A stretch of 64,000 nucleotides of DNA from Shouchella hunanensis (GTDB lineage Bacteria > Bacillota > Bacilli > Bacillales > Bacillaceae_D). Positions 58,620-64,000 of the stretch are shown piece by piece. The stretch covers positions 496,001 through 560,000 of the forward strand of contig NZ_CP117834.1 in assembly GCF_028735875.1 (NCBI RefSeq), written 5' to 3'. How positions within the stretch are numbered: position 1 is the first letter of the stretch; each line of letters opens with the position of its first letter. A model generated the notes under the pieces. The model saw only the letters and a list, made by a program, of their open reading frames with translations, searched no databases and was not told where the DNA came from. The position numbers and the translations under genes are program-made.

Positions 58620-59546
58620 TTAACTCCCTTCCGGCATTGCAACTCTATGAGTTTCAGACAAACTTTTTAAAGGGTATGCAAGTCCTTCATGATCAAAATA
58701 ATCTTGTGTATTCGTTTCATACTCTTCATTTATTTTCTTTCGAATCAATTGAATATCTCCTCTTTTTGTTGGATCAATATCTGGAATAGAGGATATTAAC
58801 CTTCGCGTATAGATGTGCTGCGGGTTAGTAAAAATGTCATCAGGTGTTCCTTCCTCTACAAATCTACCTTTATACATAATGCCGATATGATCGCATATAT
58901 GGCGTATGATGCCTAAATCATGACTTATAAAGAAGTAAGTTAAATTTAAATCCTTTTGAATATCTTGCATAAAATTTAACACTTGAGCTTGAACAGAGAC
59001 GTCTAATGCAGAAACTGGTTCATCTGCTATTATTAATTTTGGCTTTAAGGCTATTGCCCGAGCGATACCAATACGTTGTCGCTGTCCGCCTGAAAATTCG
59101 TGCGGGTATTTAAAAATACTATCAGGACTTATACCTACTCGTTCTAGTAGCTCTTGAACAGCTCGCTGCTCTTCTCGCTTTGTCATTTTTTCGAAATTCC
59201 TAAATGGTTCTGCAACAATGTCTATGATTCTTTTTTTAGGATTTAATGAAGAATAGGGGTCTTGAAAAACCATTTGTACATCTCTTCTAAACTCTTTTAT
59301 ATTTCGCTTCGTTACTTCTTTATTATTAATAAAGATCTGACCGGACGTAATATCATTTAATCCAATAATGCCTCGTCCAGTTGTCGTCTTACCGGAACCG
59401 GACTCACCAACTAGACCATATGTTTTTCCTTCTTCTAGTGAAATGTTTAATCCATCAACAGCTTTTACATACCCAACGGTTCTTTTTAAAATACCTGCTT
59501 TAATAGGGAAATGTATTTTTAAATCTTTAATTTGCAGAAATCCCAT
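58620..59546 (-). CDS. oppF: Oligopeptide ABC transporter ATP-binding protein OppF
   Basis: A 308-residue ABC ATPase: Walker A GESGSGKTT (about 49-57), signature FSGGQRQRIGIARAIAL, Walker B LIIADEPVSALDVSVQAQ. The C-terminal oligopeptide extension (YTRRLISSIPDIDP) marks it as an OppD/F type. It overlaps oppD by 20 bases. Confidence 0.94.
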   Translation of the reverse strand: MGFLQIKDLKIHFPIKAGILKRTVGYVKAVDGLNISLEEGKTYGLVGESGSGKTTTGRGIIGLNDITSGQIFINNKEVTKRNIKEFRRDVQMVFQDPYSSLNPKKRIIDIVAEPFRNFEKMTKREEQRAVQELLERVGISPDSIFKYPHEFSGGQRQRIGIARAIALKPKLIIADEPVSALDVSVQAQVLNFMQDIQKDLNLTYFFISHDLGIIRHICDHIGIMYKGRFVEEGTPDDIFTNPQHIYTRRLISSIPDIDPTKRGDIQLIRKKINEEYETNTQDYFDHEGLAYPLKSLSETHRVAMPEGS

Positions 59547-60549
59547 CCACTACTTCCTCCTTAGATGCAAATTCAAATGTCTTGTAGCAACTACAACGAA
59601 CATAATGATGTGGTGATATTTCATGAAGCTGAGGGTTTTCCTCATGAGCTGCATCACCAATCCATGGAATGCGTTCTGCAAATCGACAGCCCGTTCTAGG
59701 TAAATTCACTAAAGAAGGTACTACCCCTTGAATAACATGTAACTTTGTTTTAGCCGTATTGTTGGTTGGATTTGATTGTAATAGCGACCTCGTGTATGGG
59801 TGCTTTGGATTTGCAAATAACTCTTCAACGGGAGCTAATTCAACAATTTGACCAGCATACATAACAGCCACTTTATCCGCCATTTCCGCGACAACACCTA
59901 AATCATGGGTAATCAGAATAACGCCACTATTCAATTCATTTTTAAGCTTGCTTATCAGCCCTAATATTTGCGCTTGTATCGTTACATCAAGTGCGGTCGT
60001 TGGTTCATCCGCTATTAAAAATGCAGGGTTACAAGAAATGGCAATCCCTATCACCACTCTTTGTCTCATTCCACCAGAAAGTTCATGTGGGTATTGATTG
60101 TAAACCACCTCTGGTCTTGAAATACCAACTTGTTGTAAGAGCTCTAATACTCTATTTTTACGCTCTATTTTTGTTAAATCCGTATGTAAAATAAGTGATT
60201 CTTCGAGTTGTTTCCCAATTATCATTAGTGGGTTTAGCGCTGACATTGGGTCTTGGAAAATCATTCCTAATTCTCCGCCTCTTAACTTCTGTAATCTTGC
60301 TTCAGATACTTTGGCAATATCTTCACCTTTATAGTTTATTTCACCTTCAATTTTCGATTTACCTTTTGGATGTAAACCTAGAATAGAAAACCCTAAAGCA
60401 CTTTTTCCTGAACCAGATTCGCCAACAATGCCAAGAATTTCATTTTTATTTACTGTGAGCGTGACATCGTCAACAGCGGCATAATATTCATTATTAATTC
60501 GAAAAGATGTTTTTAAATTCTGAATCTGAAGAAGTCTATTGTCCGACAT
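59527..60549 (-). CDS. oppD: Oligopeptide ABC transporter ATP-binding protein OppD
   Basis: A 340-residue ABC ATPase: Walker A GESGSGKS, signature LSGGMRQRVVIGIAISC, Walker B LIADEPTTALDVTIQAQ. The C-terminal domain (YTRSLLQSNPTNN, then GCRFAERIPWIGDAAHEENPQLHE) is typical of OppD, though the usual iron-sulfur-type cysteines are reduced to a few. ATG 60549 follows AGGTGGG; an ORF extension to 60567 is not supported. It is 46 bases downstream of the Lrp-type gene. Confidence 0.93.
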   Translation of the reverse strand: MSDNRLLQIQNLKTSFRINNEYYAAVDDVTLTVNKNEILGIVGESGSGKSALGFSILGLHPKGKSKIEGEINYKGEDIAKVSEARLQKLRGGELGMIFQDPMSALNPLMIIGKQLEESLILHTDLTKIERKNRVLELLQQVGISRPEVVYNQYPHELSGGMRQRVVIGIAISCNPAFLIADEPTTALDVTIQAQILGLISKLKNELNSGVILITHDLGVVAEMADKVAVMYAGQIVELAPVEELFANPKHPYTRSLLQSNPTNNTAKTKLHVIQGVVPSLVNLPRTGCRFAERIPWIGDAAHEENPQLHEISPHHYVRCSCYKTFEFASKEEVVDGISAN

Positions 60550-60595
60550 CTTATCCCACCTGACCATTTAAATGTTTAGTCTATTTACGATTATC

Positions 60596-61054
60596 TCATT
60601 TATCTGTCAATGAATAACCTAAAACATCCTTGTACGCTTTTAGCTGTATACTGACGTCCAGTTGATGAATAGAAGTTGATTGCGCTAGTGTTTCATTTAC
60701 AAACCTTAGTAGCCGCTCATTGTCGTTGAAATAGGCTTGCACGATGAAGTGATGATAGCCGGATACCGAATCAACGCAAATGATTTCTTTAAACGAAGCT
60801 AGCCATTTCCCAACCTCATCTTGTTTTCCAACCTTGACATTTATACCAATAATCGCTTTTACGCTTAAGCCTAATTTGATTGGATCAATCTTAATAATAA
60901 AGTCAAAAACACCGCTATTAACCATTTTCTTTGAGCGTTGCCTAATGGTTCCTTCACTTACGTGCAATTCTCTTGCTATTTGACTATACGTATATTTACC
61001 GTTTTTTTGGTATAAATCCAATATTTTAAAATCTAGCGCGTCAAGTTTCTCCAT
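60596..61054 (-). CDS. Lrp/AsnC-family transcriptional regulator
   Basis: A 152-residue regulator. The N-terminal helix-turn-helix (residues about 3-50) reads LDALDFKILDLYQKNGKYTYSQIARELHVSEGTIRQR, and the C-terminal RAM (ligand-binding) domain covers about 65-145. It is likely to sense an amino acid or small peptide-derived ligand. It heads an oppD-F-B-C-A operon and probably controls it and itself. No other target is visible. Confidence 0.92.
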   Translation of the reverse strand: MEKLDALDFKILDLYQKNGKYTYSQIARELHVSEGTIRQRSKKMVNSGVFDFIIKIDPIKLGLSVKAIIGINVKVGKQDEVGKWLASFKEIICVDSVSGYHHFIVQAYFNDNERLLRFVNETLAQSTSIHQLDVSIQLKAYKDVLGYSLTDK

Positions 61055-61498
61055 CTCGTATCACTCTCTATTTCCCAACTTTGATTTAAACTTCCGCTAC
61101 GAATTCATGAAACAATAATCAGATTTATTCATTTTTTCGTAAAAGTTATTGTCAGTATAAAAGAACCCTTTGTAGAAAGCAACAAATTTTTTAGACAAAT
61201 GTGACTATAATTTATAGTTTTACAAACTTTTTGATAGTCACGTTTTTTCAGTATACCATATCTTAAAATAATGTATATTATTATTTTTTCACATTATTCT
61301 AACCTTTCTCCTACTAAAAACAAGCTCATTTATTATACTGTCAAATTATTCTCGTTAGTTGGGACAAGTTGTCAAGTAATCTGACAAAATTTCTATTATT
61401 TTACGTTCTATTCACACGACAGATTATGCTATAATTTGACCTTGGAATGTTGACAAACTTATTTTTTATAAATTGTAGTGAAATGAGGGATGAATACA
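61055..61498. other. Intergenic region between the Lrp-type gene and lytR with a large hairpin
   Basis: About 440 bases without a gene. At 61201-61241 GTGACTAT and ATAGTCAC form an 8-bp inverted repeat enclosing a smaller one (AGTTT-TAC-AAACT, 61216-61228). TTTTTT follows at 61243-61248 on the plus strand, giving a terminator-like form there. It may be a regulator-binding site for the divergent genes, or the end of a short transcript. The rest is AT-rich, with the lytR promoter at 61430. Confidence 0.6.
61430..61455 (+). promoter_or_regulatory. Promoter region of the lytR-type gene
   Basis: An extended -10, TGC-TATAAT (TATAAT at 61430-61435), about 60 bases before the start codon. A consensus-like -35 is not seen. 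A TTGACA at 61450-61455 follows but has no matching -10 at 17 bp. Confidence 0.5.
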
Positions 61499-62521
61499 AT
61501 GGATGATACGCGTAAATATCGTCGAAAACAAAAGAAGAAACGACTGCTTTTAAAGACGATATTAGCTACAGCGTTAATTGCTATTTTAGCAGTCGGCACT
61601 GGTGCCTGGTACGTTGTCAATCAATTAAATGATACAGCTTCTAGCGCTTATCAAGGATTAAATCGTGGTGAAATGTCTGAATTACGGGTCGAGCCTGTAG
61701 ACATCGGTAAAGATAATTTTTCAATGCTTATACTCGGCAGTGACTTCCGAGAAGGCGATAGTGGCGGTGAACGAACAGATACTATGCTAGTCGCTACCTT
61801 TAATAAAGGGGATCGTTCTATTAAACTGACGAGTATTCCACGCGATACGTATACGGAAATTATTGGTTATACAGAGGGACCTTTTTACGATAAAATCAAC
61901 CATGCAAATGCCTTTGGTGGCATTGATATGGCAATTGATACTGTCGAAAACCTTCTAGATATTCCGATCGATCATTATGCATTAGCCCGTTTTGATGGAT
62001 TAGTCGATATTATTGATGCGTTAGATGGGATTGAAATTGATGTAACATATGAATTTGACTTTAAAGAAAAAAGTCGTAATGTCGATTTTACATTTACAAA
62101 AGGACCAACCCATATGGACGGTGAAAAAGCTCTCGCCTATGCCCGTGAAAGAAAATCGGCTGAGAGTGGTGGAGATAAAGGACGAGGCATTCGTCAGCAA
62201 CAAGTTATTGAAGCTATTATTGACCGAGCAGCATCTCTTTCTAGCATTACCCGATTTAACGATCTGTTTGATGCTGTTGGAAACAATCTTCAGATGGACT
62301 TAACATTCGGAAATATTGTCTCTCTACATGGCTACGCTTCTTCAATCGATACCATTGAGACACTCCAAGTGCATACGAATGGTCAAATGCGCCCAGATAT
62401 TTATGGAAATAACATTTGGTATGAGGATGCTGTTGAAGAAGACTTATATGCATTGCAACAAACATTAAGAGAGCATTTAGAACTCCCTATAGACACTGAA
62501 AATGAACTTTATACGCAATAA
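61499..62521 (+). CDS. LytR-CpsA-Psr (LCP) family protein
   Basis: A 340-residue membrane-anchored enzyme. A basic cytoplasmic start (DDTRKYRRKQKKKRLLLK) precedes one transmembrane helix (TILATALIAILAVGTGAWYVV), then the LCP domain from about 75: LILGSDFREGDSGGERTDTMLVATF, SIPRDTYTEI, and KINHANAFGGIDMAIDTVENLL. LCP proteins attach teichoic acid or other polymers to peptidoglycan. The ATG at 61499 has GAGGG nine bases upstream, better than the ATG at 61490. Confidence 0.93.
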   Translation: MDDTRKYRRKQKKKRLLLKTILATALIAILAVGTGAWYVVNQLNDTASSAYQGLNRGEMSELRVEPVDIGKDNFSMLILGSDFREGDSGGERTDTMLVATFNKGDRSIKLTSIPRDTYTEIIGYTEGPFYDKINHANAFGGIDMAIDTVENLLDIPIDHYALARFDGLVDIIDALDGIEIDVTYEFDFKEKSRNVDFTFTKGPTHMDGEKALAYARERKSAESGGDKGRGIRQQQVIEAIIDRAASLSSITRFNDLFDAVGNNLQMDLTFGNIVSLHGYASSIDTIETLQVHTNGQMRPDIYGNNIWYEDAVEEDLYALQQTLREHLELPIDTENELYTQ

Positions 62522-62528
62522 AATGAAG

Positions 62529-62557
62529 AGACTAGACATCGATCTAGTCTTTTTTTG
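62529..62557 (+). terminator. Terminator after the LCP gene
   Basis: AGACTAGA-CATCGA-TCTAGTCT is an 8-bp perfect stem followed by TTTTTTT. Confidence 0.92.
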
Positions 62558-62656
62558 TAAAAAAGAAAAAATGAGTCATTCTAACTAGGTTTTATTCTTT
62601 ATAATAAGAGGTATAGTGACAGGATCTCTCAATATTTGCGGGATGATTAAAAATCT

Positions 62657-62707
62657 CCTCAACTCTATTAATATATGAAACAATTGTTTCGATAAATATA
62701 GTTGAGG
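62657..62707 (+). repeat. 51-bp near-palindrome in the leader of the glucosaminidase gene
   Basis: CCTCAACT (62657-62664) pairs with AGTTGAGG (62700-62707). The centre is the perfect 14-bp palindrome GAAACAATTGTTTC (62677-62690). Between them, TATT/AATATA-type segments also pair with small offsets, so nearly the whole 51 bases can fold on itself. It ends 13 bases before the ribosome site of the following gene. It could be an operator or an RNA hairpin. Confidence 0.8.
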
Positions 62708-62724
62708 AAGAACAAAATTCGGAG

Positions 62725-64000
62725 GTGTTTATCATAAAAACGAAAATTCTAGTTACAAGTGGATCAGCCTCCGCGCTCACTCTAATCGCAACGGCTTTCC
62801 CTCTTCAAACAACGTTCGCAAATTCCTTTACAGTCGTTGAAAATCATTACCCTATCTCATTTAACGATGCAGTCGACCGGCAAATGGGATTGTCTGCCCC
62901 ACCACAAACTGATCGAAATGGACGATGGCAAAACGCGTCCAGGAATGATGTAGCCTACTACATGAATCCTAATAATTTTAATCAAGGAACATCTGCTTAT
63001 TTACAGTTTCTTGACTTAAGCTCTAGTGCAGGTTTAAGTGCGCAGTCCATTAACTCCCAACTTCTATCTAATAAAGGGACTCTATCTGGACATGGTCAAA
63101 CATTTATTAATGCGAGTAAACTGCATGGCGTAAATGAAATCTATCTTATCTCTCACGCATTATTGGAAACAGGTAATGGTGGTTCCCAACTAGCACGAGG
63201 GGTTCAATATAACGGTCGAACCGTTTACAACATGTACGGAATTGGCGCTTTTGACGGAAATGCAGTACAAGCAGGCGCCCGCTATGCTTATAATCAAGGT
63301 TGGTTTACACCTGAAGATGCCATCATTGGTGGTGCTCGTTTCGTTTCTAACAATTACTTTGCTAGAGGTCAGACAACGCTTTATAAAATGCGCTGGAATC
63401 CTGCTTCTCCTGGGACATATCAGTATGCAACCGATGTCGGTTGGGCTGTCAAGCAAACCCACCAGATGGCAAATTTATATGGATTAGTCGATAACTATAA
63501 TTTGCAATTTTCCGTTCCCGTCTACAATAATCAGCCAGTAGGAAATCAACCAGGTGACAATGAACTTGAGCCATTACCACCAAATACATATGGTACTACT
63601 ACTGCAAGATTAAATGTGCGAACAGGCCCAGGTACAAGTCATTCTGTTTTAACTACGTTAAATAAAGACGAACGAGTTGAGTTAATTGCTAAAACGGGAC
63701 AATGGTACCAAATTAAAGTTGGAAATGTAGAAGGCTATGTATCAGGACAATTTTTAACGTTTTCGCAAGAAAGTGAAGACCAAATTGAAGAAGTGGATGA
63801 AGAGATTATCGCGGAAGGTAAAACAACGGCGCGTTTAAATTTACGAGCCCAGCCAAACACGAATAGTTCGATTCGCACAACTCTTTCCAAAGACCAAACT
63901 GTGCAAATCGTAAAGAAAGAAGGCAACTGGTATTTTGTAAGAGTTGGCTTTCAAACTGGTTGGGTTTCTGCTGATTTTGTCTCCATTACAAGCGACAATG
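62725..64000 (+). CDS. Secreted N-acetylglucosaminidase with SH3b domains (partial)
   Basis: The gene runs past the right edge; 425 codons are seen. A signal peptide (ending near TTFA-NS) is followed by a GH73-type glucosaminidase domain with the catalytic Glu in SHALLETGNGGSQLARG, plus VYNMYGIGAFDGNAVQAGARYAYNQGW. Then come two bacterial SH3 domains, each opening TTARLNVRTGPGT or TTARLNLRAQPNT. It should cut the glycan chain of peptidoglycan outside the cell, like Bacillus LytD. The start is uncertain: an in-frame GTG at 62725 overlaps the ribosome site GGAGG (62721-62725), while an ATA at 62734 is ideally spaced. Confidence 0.88.
   Translation, partial: MFIIKTKILVTSGSASALTLIATAFPLQTTFANSFTVVENHYPISFNDAVDRQMGLSAPPQTDRNGRWQNASRNDVAYYMNPNNFNQGTSAYLQFLDLSSSAGLSAQSINSQLLSNKGTLSGHGQTFINASKLHGVNEIYLISHALLETGNGGSQLARGVQYNGRTVYNMYGIGAFDGNAVQAGARYAYNQGWFTPEDAIIGGARFVSNNYFARGQTTLYKMRWNPASPGTYQYATDVGWAVKQTHQMANLYGLVDNYNLQFSVPVYNNQPVGNQPGDNELEPLPPNTYGTTTARLNVRTGPGTSHSVLTTLNKDERVELIAKTGQWYQIKVGNVEGYVSGQFLTFSQESEDQIEEVDEEIIAEGKTTARLNLRAQPNTNSSIRTTLSKDQTVQIVKKEGNWYFVRVGFQTGWVSADFVSITSDN

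Overview
This window is a stretch of core chromosome from a low-GC Gram-positive bacterium of the Bacillaceae. The order of clpP, crh-whiA-yvcK-rapZ, trxB, the his operon, hprK-lgt-ppaX, uvrBA, ftsEX, prfB-secA-hpf, the flagellar/comF block and degSU matches the Bacillus subtilis chromosome closely. Many exported proteins (CtpB, the c-type cytochrome, the peptide-binding protein) are very acidic, which fits an alkaliphilic or halotolerant bacillus; this species-level idea is inference. I see no rRNA, tRNA, insertion sequence, prophage or CRISPR array. Nearly all genes lie on the minus strand.

Layout. 1-2.9 kb: a CggR-type operator at the left edge, a small glutaredoxin-like gene, sigma-54 (rpoN), then clpP on the plus strand behind sigma-B-like and sigma-A/CtsR control sites. 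2.5-9 kb: a DUF4870-like membrane protein, crh, whiA, yvcK, rapZ, a Nudix hydrolase, trxB and a TPR protein. 9-15.5 kb: histidine operon hisZ-G-D-B-H-A-F-IE. 15.6-19.6 kb: hprK-lgt-yvoD-ppaX-acyltransferase. 19.6-26.4 kb: the envelope-stress operon yvlB-C-D behind a sigma-W-like promoter, then uvrBA behind a LexA box. 26.5-27.7 kb: an FMN riboswitch in front of an EamA-type transporter. 27.8-34.4 kb: minJ, ctpB, an EnvC-like M23 peptidase, ftsX, ftsE, a small c-type cytochrome and a possible 40-codon membrane peptide. 34.4-39.2 kb: prfB with a programmed +1 frameshift, secA, hpf and a cold-shock gene. 39.7-40.6 kb: an orphan lipoprotein. 40.7-52.7 kb: flagellar genes fliT-S-D, flaG, csrA, fliW, flgL-K-N-M, yvyF, then comFC-comFA, degV, degU and degS. 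52.9-54.8 kb: yigZ-type protein, pyroglutamyl peptidase and a TRIC-family channel. 54.9-61.1 kb: an oligopeptide ABC transporter operon headed by an Lrp/AsnC regulator. 61.5-64 kb: an LCP-family ligase and a secreted glucosaminidase that runs off the right edge.

How they work together. HprK and Crh, both present here, form part of the Gram-positive carbon-control circuit. DegS/DegU, CsrA/FliW and FlgM are the regulators of motility, competence and exoenzymes, next to the flagellar and competence genes they act on. FtsEX with an adjacent M23 hydrolase looks like a cell-wall cleavage module.

The window is mostly well-known housekeeping content. The least conventional points are the FMN-riboswitch-controlled DMT/EamA transporter, the absence of hag and yviE from an otherwise conserved flagellar cluster, a possible small membrane peptide before the cytochrome gene, a 51-bp near-palindrome in the leader of the terminal autolysin gene (which also has no ATG start), and an Lrp-headed opp operon with a large hairpin upstream. 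All regulatory sites were found by eye against known consensus sequences.
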